DNA of 64,000 nucleotides from Oscillatoriales cyanobacterium. Its GTDB lineage: Bacteria; Cyanobacteriota; Cyanobacteriia; Cyanobacteriales; Microcoleaceae. This document shows, piece by piece, positions 6,820 to 14,578 of the stretch. The number at the start of each line of letters is the position of its first letter. Position 1 is the stretch's first letter. The notes under the pieces were generated by a model. The model ran no database searches, was not told the origin of the DNA, and worked only from the letters and a program-made list of their open reading frames with translations. Location: positions 19,176 through 83,175 of the forward strand of contig RDYN01000019.1 in the NCBI GenBank assembly GCA_004293365.1, in the 5' to 3' direction. The position numbers and the translations under genes are program-made.

Positions 6820-9661
6820 CATAATTTTTCAGTCAATCTTTTGGCTGTGGAACCTGAACTTTTTGTCAATAGTTTATTTGGGAATTTTGCCTTACCTGGC
6901 AATTCCGTTGATTCAAGCCACAATAGACGGAATTATTCCCCTTGAATTTTCCTTAACCCTAACAGCGTTGATAGCAGTACCTACAGCATTTACAATCCTC
7001 GGATTCAGGCGTTTTCGCAAGCAACCATTACAGCTAATGCGCCTGTTTTACGGAGTAGAAGCGCCGTTGTTTTTACTGTGCTCGATCAGGCTGTTTTTGC
7101 TGCGAGAACTGAATCCAGCTAGCTCGCTAATTATCGCTACAATCCTTTTGTGCATCGCAGCATTTTTAGTAGAAATGCTCTACGGATATCTGGGAAAAAA
7201 AGAAAATCTTCAAGATTTTTCAACATCTCAAAATGCTGGCAACAGCAAGCTTAGTTCGATTGGATTCATGGGAAAAAAGCGAAGTGCGTGGATACAATTA
7301 GGATTTCACAGCTTAATGCTGCTAGTTGGAACTTGGGCGGCAACATTGCTGATGTTTTACGCTCTACCTCTGGCAATTGTGACAATAGTTGGATTTTTTA
7401 GTTTTGCTTGGGTATCACCACTCATAGACTCTCTAAAATACAGCTCATTTTCTATAATCTGGTGGCTCCCATTATCCTTAATTTTGTTTGGTTTTACCTC
7501 CAGCTTGTTCGTGGTAATGCCTTCGCTTTACGGCTTTCTCTACATCCAATCCGGGCGCAAAGTATTTCGCAATTTTGCTTCGCAATACGGGAAAAATCAG
7601 GCAATAATGGGCAGCTTGGGAGTCATGGCGGCTTGGCTGGCGATTTTCGCGGCTTTGCTACAGCAGCCGCAAATTCAAGCAATGAAAATGCTGGCAACTC
7701 CCGCAGCAAATGATACTGCCCGTCAAACTTTATTAGCCAAGTCTGATATGATTCGATCGGGCTTAGTTAATGCTTATTTATCTCCGTACCGGTACCTCAG
7801 CACTGTGGGAGAAAACAACCACATTTATGAGATATACAAAAATACTTTGAGTTTGCCTAATGCAGCGGCTCGCAACGTGCAGAACAGCTACAATTTTTTA
7901 ATGTCGCCGTTTTTGTATCAAGGCTCTAGTTCAGATGTTGAAAAAGCCGAAAAACTCTACGCTGGATTCTTCGATACCGAGATTCAAAAAGGTGACATGG
8001 AATCAGTAAAACACGCGGTGCAGTCAACATCTAACCGCGAAGAAGCTAAGGCAGGTTTGCTGAATGTCAATGAGGAAAAAGTCTGGTTGCAATCCCAAGA
8101 AGTTACAGTCACAGAAAAGGGCGATTGGGCTGACGTTCAACTCTACGAAGTTTACAAAAATCAAACGCCTAACTTGCAAGAAGTATTCTATTACTTTTCT
8201 CTGCCGGAAAGCGCCGCAGTTACCGGAGTTTGGCTGGGCGATACTGGGGATTTGAACAAGCGTTTTGTATTTACTGTGTCGCCCAGAGGAGCCGCCCAGC
8301 AAGTTTACAACCAGCAGGTGAGAGAAAGGGTAGATCCGGCTTTGCTCGAACAAGTTGGCCCGAAACAATACCGCTTGCGAGCTTTTCCAATTCCGGCTAA
8401 ACGAGAGTTTTCGGGCACGCCAACTGATGCACCAACGGAGATGAATCTGTGGCTGACTTACAAAGTCATGCGACAGCCCCAGGGTTGGGCGATGCCTGTT
8501 TTGGCAGAAAAACGTAACATTTATTGGGATGGAAATACTCGCCGCACGATTGCCGGAAAACAGGTAAATTACAGGGGAAAAGAGGCAAAAGCAACTTGGT
8601 TGCCGGCTTTTGTGCCAGCAGTTTCGCAGCAGCAAGCAATACCGCGTCTGACGAATTTGCCTGGAGAAAATACGATTTCTGCTAAGCCGCTGGTTGATGC
8701 AAATTATTCGCTGCCGCAGGGCAAGAAGTTTGCAGTGATTCTGGATACTTCCCGCAGCATGGCGGGGGAAACGAAGGAGGTTAAGGAGAATTTTGAATGG
8801 TTGAAAGCGAATAGTTTAAAAGCAAATACGGTTGATTTGTATGTGGCGAGTGCTGCGGGGATGCCGCCGAAGTTGGTGGAAGATTTGCGGAGTTTTGATG
8901 CTGGAAAGTTGACGTTTTATGGTACGCTCCAACTTAAGGATATTCTGCAACAGTTTGCTAAGTTGCGGGGTGATAAAAGTTACGATACTGTGTTTTTGGT
9001 GAGCGATCGCCACAGCTATGAGTTATCGGACGATCGCAAAACCACCGTTTCCATGCCCTCACCCCTATGGAGTGTGCATTTGGGAGGCTTACCACCGGGC
9101 TATGACGACGCAACTTTAAAGCTGATTCAAGATAGCGGCGGCGGAGTTGCTACGGATATCAAAGAGGCGATGCAGCGAGTGGCGACGACAGCAGCATCGG
9201 GGAAATCGGTAGTTAATGTTATTGATGGCTATGTTTGGAGTTACAGTAAAACTCCGAAGGCGGCGGCGGTTCCGAAAATAACAGATGATGAAAATGAAGG
9301 TTTTAAACCGATAGCTGCGCGGCAGTTGATAACCGCCCTTAGCAAACAGAAAACTGCGAATCAATTGACTCAATTGGATGCGATGCACTCGTTGGCTAAA
9401 AACTTTAAGGTGGTAACGCCGTATTCTTCGATGATTGTGTTGGTTAATGACGCGCAAAGGGAACAGCTAAAGGCGGCGGAAGCTAAGAGCGATCGATTCG
9501 ATCGCGAGGTAGAATCTGGTAAGGAACAGTTGACTAAACCGAACAATCCTTTGAATGTTTCTGGGGTTCCTGAACCGGAAGAATGGCTGCTTTTGATCGT
9601 TGGGGCGATCGGGCTTTTGACCATTTTCCTCCGCCAGCGGCGCGCGAAATTGATAGATTGA
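6794..9661 (+). CDS. PEP-CTERM integral membrane VIT/VWA protein (TIGR02921-like)
   Basis: This 955-residue protein has six to eight membrane segments within residues 10-295, then a long outer part. Residues about 419-560 resemble a VIT domain (vault/inter-alpha-trypsin type). A von Willebrand A-like domain follows, with the start of a metal-ion motif at DTSRS near residue 650. The C-terminus is a PEP-CTERM signal: VPEPEEW at 925-931, a hydrophobic helix, then the basic RQRRAK. Multi-pass proteins with this signal are unusual, because most PEP-CTERM proteins are soluble. The start ATG follows AGGA and lies inside the exosortase gene. Function is unknown; an adhesion or surface role is a guess from the VWA fold. 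Confidence 0.85.
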   Translation: MKKLKLAFNIIFQSIFWLWNLNFLSIVYLGILPYLAIPLIQATIDGIIPLEFSLTLTALIAVPTAFTILGFRRFRKQPLQLMRLFYGVEAPLFLLCSIRLFLLRELNPASSLIIATILLCIAAFLVEMLYGYLGKKENLQDFSTSQNAGNSKLSSIGFMGKKRSAWIQLGFHSLMLLVGTWAATLLMFYALPLAIVTIVGFFSFAWVSPLIDSLKYSSFSIIWWLPLSLILFGFTSSLFVVMPSLYGFLYIQSGRKVFRNFASQYGKNQAIMGSLGVMAAWLAIFAALLQQPQIQAMKMLATPAANDTARQTLLAKSDMIRSGLVNAYLSPYRYLSTVGENNHIYEIYKNTLSLPNAAARNVQNSYNFLMSPFLYQGSSSDVEKAEKLYAGFFDTEIQKGDMESVKHAVQSTSNREEAKAGLLNVNEEKVWLQSQEVTVTEKGDWADVQLYEVYKNQTPNLQEVFYYFSLPESAAVTGVWLGDTGDLNKRFVFTVSPRGAAQQVYNQQVRERVDPALLEQVGPKQYRLRAFPIPAKREFSGTPTDAPTEMNLWLTYKVMRQPQGWAMPVLAEKRNIYWDGNTRRTIAGKQVNYRGKEAKATWLPAFVPAVSQQQAIPRLTNLPGENTISAKPLVDANYSLPQGKKFAVILDTSRSMAGETKEVKENFEWLKANSLKANTVDLYVASAAGMPPKLVEDLRSFDAGKLTFYGTLQLKDILQQFAKLRGDKSYDTVFLVSDRHSYELSDDRKTTVSMPSPLWSVHLGGLPPGYDDATLKLIQDSGGGVATDIKEAMQRVATTAASGKSVVNVIDGYVWSYSKTPKAAAVPKITDDENEGFKPIAARQLITALSKQKTANQLTQLDAMHSLAKNFKVVTPYSSMIVLVNDAQREQLKAAEAKSDRFDREVESGKEQLTKPNNPLNVSGVPEPEEWLLLIVGAIGLLTIFLRQRRAKLID

Positions 9662-9680
9662 GGGTGAAAAGTGCGATCGC

Positions 9681-9821
9681 GTTTGTAGTGAGGACTTCAG
9701 TCCGCATCCATTTTAGGAAAGAAGGACTAAAATCCTTACTACTAACTACTTATAGGTTTGTAGTGAGGACTTCAGTCCTCAGAATTTTAGCAAAGAAGGA
9801 CTTTAGTCCTCACTACGAACC
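9681..9821. repeat. Inverted repeats of the GTAGTGAGGACT family (two units)
   Basis: Two hairpin units lie in tandem, each with arms of the type GTTTGTAGTGAGGACTTCAG and the near-complement AGGACTTTAGTCCTCACTAC. The right arm covers the end of the convergent Rieske gene: on the minus strand GGT TCG TAG, the last two codons and the stop, lies inside the repeat. The element may act as a bidirectional terminator-like structure between the convergent genes, which is inference. Confidence 0.85.
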
Positions 9822-10118
9822 AATTTCTACAAAAACGATCTCGCCCTCAATCTTTACCGGGTAAGATTCCAGGGCATCGCTGGGTGCATTCAAACATTTA
9901 CCGCTATCTAACTTGAACTGAAATTTGTGAAACGGACAGGTAATGATTCCATTACTTACTTTCCCCATGTCGATCGGATATTCTAAATGAGTGCAAGCAT
10001 TGCGGTAACAAGTGACCTTCGCGCCTTGGCGATTCAAAATCAGCGAAGTATCCTCAACTTTTACCTTCAATACACCCCATTCGGGAACTTGATTTAGCGC
10101 TGTTGTCTCTACCCACAT
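9813..10118 (-). CDS. Rieske [2Fe-2S] ferredoxin-like protein
   Basis: The 101-residue protein is a stand-alone Rieske domain. The two cluster-binding boxes are ACTHL (Cys42, His44) and CPFHKF (Cys61, His64), with the usual 18-residue gap region between them. It has no signal peptide or membrane segment, so it is likely a soluble electron carrier or the ferredoxin part of a dioxygenase-like system; no oxygenase gene is adjacent. The last two codons and stop are supplied by the repeat that ends at 9821. Confidence 0.9.
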   Translation of the reverse strand: MWVETTALNQVPEWGVLKVKVEDTSLILNRQGAKVTCYRNACTHLEYPIDMGKVSNGIITCPFHKFQFKLDSGKCLNAPSDALESYPVKIEGEIVFVEIGS

Positions 10119-10311
10119 AAAATATTTTTGTTCCGAAATTAATTTTGTCTGAACTTAGGCAAAACCTTTATATTTAGCACTTTACGGCTATTCAAACTAC
10201 TTTTTGCGTAAGTTTAGATTATTTTATTCCATCCGCAGGTAACGCATGAGAATGCTCATCACTTCACCCGGCTTTTGGGCAGGTTGCAGCGGACTCCATT
10301 TGCTGACAATC

Positions 10312-10352
10312 GTCAACAAAACTATCTTACCTCAGTGTAGACGAATGTCAAC
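10312..10352 (+). promoter_or_regulatory. Putative operator/promoter shared by two XRE genes (copy 1)
   Basis: GTCAAC (10312), AGTGTAG (10334) and TGTCAAC (10346) precede the XRE gene starting at 10393. The same three words, in the same order and orientation, precede the paralogous XRE gene on the minus strand at 11661. The spacing between the first two words is 16 nt here and 6 nt there, a difference of about one helical turn. This suggests an autoregulatory or cross-regulated promoter. Confidence 0.4.
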
Positions 10353-10392
10353 AATCTTTACTTAGTTGCGAGCTTCTGGCAACATAGAAGCC

Positions 10393-10635
10393 ATGAGCAA
10401 GGCAGGAAAGGCGCTGAAGCTGGTTTTAGAAACCTATGGCATCAGCCAAAATCAATTGGCAGCGATTATGGGCATTGGGCGATCGAGCATTAACCGCTGG
10501 GTTAACGAGAATCGAGATCCGGCATCTGAAGCGGTTTTAGAGATTCGCAAGGGATTGCAGCAAATCAATCCCGATGCAGCAGGGGAATTCATTCGTTTGT
10601 ATTTAGATGATTTGGAGGAAAAACTCGAAGAGTAA
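10393..10635 (+). CDS. XRE-family helix-turn-helix regulator
   Basis: This 80-residue protein is a single Cro/C1-type helix-turn-helix domain. The recognition region is ISQNQLAAIMGIGRSSINRW, followed by NENRDPASEAV. The ATG at 10393 was chosen because the product then begins MSKAGKALKLVLETYGIS, aligning from the first residue with the paralogue at 11425-11661 (MGKAGKALRQILEAYEIS). A TTG 27 bases upstream is also in frame. The two regulators flank a Uma2-type gene and share upstream sequence words, so they probably act on the same local sites. Confidence 0.8.
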   Translation: MSKAGKALKLVLETYGISQNQLAAIMGIGRSSINRWVNENRDPASEAVLEIRKGLQQINPDAAGEFIRLYLDDLEEKLEE

Positions 10636-10655
10636 TCATTAAGAAACTATTGCAA

Positions 10656-11303
10656 CTAATTGGCGATCGCCCGTCGGATGCGATCGCGAAAACCCCTCAA
10701 AGTCGGGCTTCTCCCCAGAGTAACGCTTTGAGAGACAAACTCAGCTATCAGTTCAACAATCGGCAATCCTGGGAAGATGCGGCTACTTAAACAATTAACA
10801 TATTTCCCATCTTCTAGCACGTTAATTTGCAGTTGGTTATTTTCATACCGCCACAATTCAGGAACTTGCAAAGCTTCATAAGCATCCAGTTGCGTTTTAG
10901 AGGTGACATCAATTTCAATTGCCAAATCGGGAGGCGGATCTACTGTCAAATCTACCCGCCGTTTTCCTCGCATCGCCTGATGGTTTTGGATGTAAAAACA
11001 TTGGTCAGGTTCCACACCACTCTTTTTAGTTTCTCGCTTAAATGTAGTCGAACCAAAGCACTCGCAATCTATTTCTAATTCTTCTAGCAATATCTTCACC
11101 ATATCGCCGATTAGTTCTTTATTTACCTCATGTTCTGGTAAAGGCATCCGAATCTCCAACGAACCTTGATTGTAGGCTAAGCGGGCGGCACGGTGTTCGC
11201 CCAGTTCTGATAAAATCGCTTCAAATTCTGGCCAACTAACATCGTGTAGCAACAATCGCTGTCCTAGGGGAATATCGAGTTGTCTGAGTTGAAGTGTCAC
11301 CAT
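10656..11303 (-). CDS. Uma2-family putative restriction-endonuclease-fold protein
   Basis: The 215-residue protein belongs to the DUF820/Uma2 group, very abundant in cyanobacteria. The PD-(D/E)XK-type core is visible as GVEPDQCFYI and PPPDLAIEIDVTS, with the family words SWPEFEAILSELGEHR near the N-terminus and LEIRMPLPEHE in the middle. The fold is that of restriction-like nucleases, but the physiological role of the family is unsettled. It lies between two XRE genes and converges with the first, separated by 20 bases. Confidence 0.85.
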   Translation of the reverse strand: MVTLQLRQLDIPLGQRLLLHDVSWPEFEAILSELGEHRAARLAYNQGSLEIRMPLPEHEVNKELIGDMVKILLEELEIDCECFGSTTFKRETKKSGVEPDQCFYIQNHQAMRGKRRVDLTVDPPPDLAIEIDVTSKTQLDAYEALQVPELWRYENNQLQINVLEDGKYVNCLSSRIFPGLPIVELIAEFVSQSVTLGRSPTLRGFRDRIRRAIAN

Positions 11304-11424
11304 AATATGATTTTAGAAAGCTGTTTAAATAAAACTTAGCTGTTCGCAAAGTGCGATCGGCCGCATTTCCCAATAGTATCAGACTTAACGGGATGAAGTG
11401 CGATCGCCTTCCACGCATCAAAAC

Positions 11425-11661
11425 CTAACCGTCTTTAGGGTCATTTCCCAGATACAACCGAACGAATTCCGAAGCCGCCTGCGGATTGAAAGTCTGCAAT
11501 GCCTTGTTAATCGCAAATACCGCCTCAGCCGACGGATCTCGTTCTTCACTCACCCAACGGCTAACGTTTGAGCGATCGATCTCCATCTTTGCAGCCAATT
11601 GATATTGACTGATCTCGTATGCCTCCAAGATTTGTCTGAGGGCTTTACCTGCTTTTCCCAT
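11425..11661 (-). CDS. XRE-family helix-turn-helix regulator (paralogue)
   Basis: The 78-residue product is clearly paralogous to the regulator at 10393-10635 across its length, with helix-turn-helix ISQYQLAAKMEIDRSNVSRW and SEERDPSAEAV. The two differ mainly in the recognition helix and the acidic tail, so they may have different or partly overlapping operators. The upstream region carries the same GTCAAC/AGTGTAG/TGACAATC word set as its paralogue. Confidence 0.8.
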   Translation of the reverse strand: MGKAGKALRQILEAYEISQYQLAAKMEIDRSNVSRWVSEERDPSAEAVFAINKALQTFNPQAASEFVRLYLGNDPKDG

Positions 11662-11704
11662 GTTTCCGATTCTGTCAGAGAGTCACGACGCTGTAAACGT
11701 TGCT

Positions 11705-11740
11705 GATTGTCATCGCTTGTGCTACACTAGGAACGTTGAC
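11705..11740 (-). promoter_or_regulatory. Putative operator/promoter shared by two XRE genes (copy 2)
   Basis: Read on the minus strand, GTCAAC (11740-11735), AGTGTAG (11728-11722) and TGACAATC (11712-11705) lie about 45-80 bases upstream of the XRE start codon. See copy 1 at 10312-10352. Confidence 0.4.
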
Positions 11741-11831
11741 AATTAGCAACTATTCGTTACATACCAGAGTCTGGCTGGGGCGATCGCCCCCATGCCAGTT
11801 ATACTTAACATAGATTCAACAAATAGCCATC

Positions 11832-12335
11832 GTGGACATCAACCAGCAAAAAGAACAGTTCAGCTATGCCTATATTTATGCAGTTGCTTCCACAGCAGGC
11901 TACTCTTTCCAGGTAGCAGCTAGACCGTTAGATTTTGACGGGATTGATATCATTCTTGCTGGCGGTATAGGAAGTGGAATAATTCGCTATCCTAGGCTTG
12001 AACTCCAGGTAAAATGTACATCTAGGGATGTAGTTGGAGACGAGGCAATTAGATATCCCCTCGAAGTCAAAAACTACAATGACTTAAAAGTAGAAAATAT
12101 TCTGACTCCCCGACTGTTAGTCGTTGTAGTCGTACCCGATAATCTAGACAATTGGCTCATCCAATCTCAACAGGAACTTTGCCTGCAATATTGCGGTTAT
12201 TGGGTTTCTTTGCTTGGTCAACCTCCAACCCAGAATCAAACCACTGTCACAGTTTCCATACCCAGACAGAATATATTTAATGTAAAAGCTCTCACCACTC
12301 TCATGCAGCGAATTGAAGCAGGTCAAACCCTATGA
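11832..12335 (+). CDS. DUF4365-like protein, first gene of a two-gene cassette
   Basis: The 167-residue protein, starting at GTG, resembles the DUF4365 family, which has a restriction-endonuclease-like fold. The relevant parts are the N-terminal helix (QQKEQFSYAYIYAVASTAGY), the acidic DFDGIDIIL (candidate catalytic Asp) and LELQVKCTS (candidate Gln-x-Lys strand). This D...QxK arrangement is typical of the fold. It overlaps the next gene by ATGA, so the two are translationally coupled. Whether it is a nuclease, a toxin or a defence component is inference from the fold and context. Confidence 0.65.
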   Translation: MDINQQKEQFSYAYIYAVASTAGYSFQVAARPLDFDGIDIILAGGIGSGIIRYPRLELQVKCTSRDVVGDEAIRYPLEVKNYNDLKVENILTPRLLVVVVVPDNLDNWLIQSQQELCLQYCGYWVSLLGQPPTQNQTTVTVSIPRQNIFNVKALTTLMQRIEAGQTL

Positions 12336-12874
12336 TAGTCACCGTTCGAGATCCAGAAATTCTCAAACACCTAGAACCAGAAAGCGTGCGTACCTACCTC
12401 CAAACGCACCGCTGGCTAGAAGTGCGGCAAATTGAAGATAAAGCTTCAATCTGGAATCGCCACAGCGAAACCGGAGAAGAGTTCGAGATTCTTCTACCAT
12501 TGAAACCAGAATTTTTAGATTTTCCTCGCCGGATGGCTGAAGTTTTACAAACCCTAGAAATTGCCGAAAATCGTTCCCAGCTCGAAATTCTCAGTAACCT
12601 CTTGACATCAGCTCCTAACATTACCATTCAAGGCATCGTAACCAACTTGCAAGAAGGAGCAGCCACCGGAAAATTAACTGTGACTGGTGTTATTGTTGGC
12701 AAACTGCGGCGCATTCAGTTAGAACTAGCAGAACCAGTATACGAACTGGCAGTCAAAGCCTATCAAGCCAGAATTCCGGTTATTTGTCAAGGCAATTTAG
12801 TTAAACAAGGTCGCTCTTTTTTGCTGCAAAATACGCATCACTTTACATTAGATTTAGATGCCTGGTTGGAGTGA
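12332..12874 (+). CDS. Uncharacterised partner of DUF4365-like protein
   Basis: The 180-residue protein is not assigned to a family with confidence. The first half is mixed helix and contains EEFEILLPLKPEFLDFPRRM. The second half (about residues 95-178) is strand-rich, with regularly spaced Gly and Val in ITIQGIVTNLQEGAATGKLT and VTGVIVGKLRRIQLEL, which could form a small beta barrel. No signal peptide or membrane segment is seen. The ATGA overlap with the nuclease-fold gene suggests a partner such as an antitoxin, immunity protein or specificity subunit. Confidence 0.6.
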   Translation: MIVTVRDPEILKHLEPESVRTYLQTHRWLEVRQIEDKASIWNRHSETGEEFEILLPLKPEFLDFPRRMAEVLQTLEIAENRSQLEILSNLLTSAPNITIQGIVTNLQEGAATGKLTVTGVIVGKLRRIQLELAEPVYELAVKAYQARIPVICQGNLVKQGRSFLLQNTHHFTLDLDAWLE

Positions 12875-12927
12875 ATGCTGTGTACTACAATCAATCTAAA
12901 AAGAGATTTTGAAATGATTTTAAGAAG

Positions 12928-13158
12928 ATGGTTAATGTCTTTATTCTTCAGCACGTTCATGAATTCGGAGACGACCGCGAAGACTACAAAATAATCGGTA
13001 TTTATTCGACTAAAATATTAGCCGAAGCTGCTAAGGCAAGAACGCTTTCCCAGCCCGGTTTTATAGATGCTCCAGAAGGCTTTCATATAAGCTGTTATCC
13101 CTTAGATAAAGACCACTGGATCGACGGCTATGTAACTGTTTATTATTCTGATTCTTAA
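12928..13158 (+). CDS. Small conserved protein (DUF7336-like)
   Basis: The 76-residue protein begins VNVFILQHVHEFGDDREDYK and ends with DKDHWIDGYVTVYYSDS. This matches a small family I recall as DUF7336, in which LQHVHE, IGIYST and DKDHW are the conserved words. It is soluble, with an alternating strand/helix pattern. Function is unknown. It may be part of the accessory island, since it is followed at once by a convergent gene. Confidence 0.6.
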   Translation: MVNVFILQHVHEFGDDREDYKIIGIYSTKILAEAAKARTLSQPGFIDAPEGFHISCYPLDKDHWIDGYVTVYYSDS

Positions 13159-13166
13159 CCTTTACC

Positions 13167-13835
13167 CTAGGGATGAATCTGACTCAAAATCACCCGCAAT
13201 CTGTCGTAATCATCCTTCAACAAAACACTCAAACTCCTCCCCGCTTCCACCAACCAAGATCGATCGCGCATCCGCAACTGATAAATCTCCCGAATCGTCG
13301 CCGCCGTCAGCGCATCCACTGGCGCATTAGTCACCCCCAGCAGCGTCCTCAAAAAATCTAACTGCACCGTAAAATCAATCACCTCATTCGGTTCGCAGCG
13401 ATAAACCGCCTGGTGAATTTGCGGCGGGCGGGGTGGCAAATACTGATAAATTGTACCCCTCGATGGGCCGTGGCCGTTCAACCTTTCCGGTGGCTTCTCA
13501 AACCCCACAATCGCCACTCGAAACTCGGTTTTGAGCATCGCAAAAATCTGCGGTTGTTCTTCCCGCAACTCTTCGAGGGACAAACCCAAGGCGCGGGCTC
13601 TGTGCACGGAGTCGATCGGGCTAGTGGTAGCATGGTAAACTACGCCGTAAATTTGATTTTTCGACTCTTCATCTTCCGCCTTTACCCAACTCCCAAAAGG
13701 CGGCATCACCGGAAAACTCAAGTCATCCGGTTCCAAACATTGAGCCAAAAACTCCGTAGTTGCCGTCTCGATGACTTCAGCAATGCGATCGGGATGGCGT
13801 TCTTTTGTTTCAAATTGGGGTAAAGGTAAACGCAT
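13167..13835 (-). CDS. Conserved cyanobacterial protein, HAS-barrel-like
   Basis: The 222-residue protein has an N-terminal strand-rich part with FGSWVKAEDEESKNQIYGVV and YHATTSPID. This resembles the HAS-barrel domain found in HerA-type ATPases and ATP synthases. The remainder is helical, with RDRSWLVEAGRSLSVLLKDD near the C-terminus. Orthologues appear to be conserved in cyanobacteria from memory, and no enzyme motif is visible. The domain assignment is tentative. Short TTAGTTA repeats (13841-13886) precede the gene. Confidence 0.55.
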   Translation of the reverse strand: MRLPLPQFETKERHPDRIAEVIETATTEFLAQCLEPDDLSFPVMPPFGSWVKAEDEESKNQIYGVVYHATTSPIDSVHRARALGLSLEELREEQPQIFAMLKTEFRVAIVGFEKPPERLNGHGPSRGTIYQYLPPRPPQIHQAVYRCEPNEVIDFTVQLDFLRTLLGVTNAPVDALTAATIREIYQLRMRDRSWLVEAGRSLSVLLKDDYDRLRVILSQIHP

Positions 13836-13840
13836 AATTT

Positions 13841-14122
13841 TAGTTATTAGTTATTAGTTATTAGTTATTAGTTGTTGGTTATTAGTTTTGTGTTAGACTT
13901 GGGTACTTTTGCAATCAAAGGATTTACGAATAACTTCTATACGTAGGGTGCGCACTGCGCACCTTACTGCAATCAAAGGACTTACGAATAACTTCTATAC
14001 GTAGGGTGCGCACTGCGCACCTGGGTGCGCACTGCGCACCTGACTAAAGGACTTACGAATAACTTCTAGTAGGGTGCGCACTGCGCACCTTACCTAAACG
14101 TTCGCGAGCGGGGACGCTCGCG
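13841..14122. repeat. Tandem repeats with GGTGCGCACTGCGCACC palindrome
   Basis: TTAGTTA heptamers (13841-13886) are followed by about three copies of a unit of roughly 55-60 bp (13909-14094). Each unit joins CAAAGGACTTACGAATAACT to the palindrome GTGCGCACTGCGCAC; one extra copy of the palindrome is inserted. A perfect 8-bp hairpin (CGCGAGCG-GGGA-CGCTCGCG) lies at 14103-14122, just before the end of ndhS. No gene is present. Confidence 0.85.
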
Positions 14123-14136
14123 CTGATGACTAATGA

Positions 14137-14328
14137 CTATTTCGCGCGGCCAGCCGTAGCATCCACAATATCCAATTGCGATAGCCGGAACGTGATCAGC
14201 TTGTCCCAATTGCCGCCTTCAAACAGTACCGCGACTTTCCCGTCAGTAACTCGCTGGACAAGTCCTTGAAAGCCGTAGTAAATCTCGCCCTTATCTTTAA
14301 CTCGAACTGCCGAACCTGGAAAAATCAT
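14137..14328 (-). CDS. ndhS: NAD(P)H-quinone oxidoreductase (NDH-1) subunit S
   Basis: The 63-residue protein matches NdhS, the SH3-like subunit that helps dock ferredoxin to the photosynthetic NDH-1 complex on the thylakoid membrane. Characteristic stretches are [19 protein letters not shown], the [20 protein letters not shown] core and the end VDATAGRAK. Length fits cyanobacterial homologues. It is separated from the upstream mrp gene by 250 bases that contain an AAACCGGGTTTTT hairpin, so it is probably transcribed on its own. Confidence 0.92.
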   Translation of the reverse strand: MIFPGSAVRVKDKGEIYYGFQGLVQRVTDGKVAVLFEGGNWDKLITFRLSQLDIVDATAGRAK

Positions 14329-14484
14329 AATTGTTTGAAAGTTAAGTTTGACTCTTTATAGCTTACCGTTTCTCGTTTCTAGTTCCCAAGCAGAGCCTGA
14401 GAACTAGGCAAATCTTCGCCAACAGGAAGACGCGAGGCAGAGGAGGGGAACGAAAGTTTTAGTCCCGGACAGGCTGCGACTCTC

Positions 14485-14549
14485 AGAAACCGGGTTTTTT
14501 ATCAATCCTAGGGCTGCAACCCGTGTTTTTGTGCAAAAACCCGGTTTCT
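14485..14549. repeat. Inverted repeat AGAAACCGGGTTTTT
   Basis: AGAAACCGGGTTTTT (14485-14499) and its exact complement (14535-14549) flank a 35-base loop, just downstream of mrp on the minus strand. This REP-like sequence is compatible with a terminator or mRNA stabiliser for mrp, though it looks like a dispersed repeat rather than a dedicated terminator. Confidence 0.7.
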
Positions 14550-14578
14550 CGGCCTCCATGCGTCCTAGACTAAATTTG

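Noticed and set aside
7408-9624. Several frames antisense or out of frame inside the 955-residue gene
   Set aside because: Shadows of the long gene with rare-codon and Ser/Arg-rich composition.
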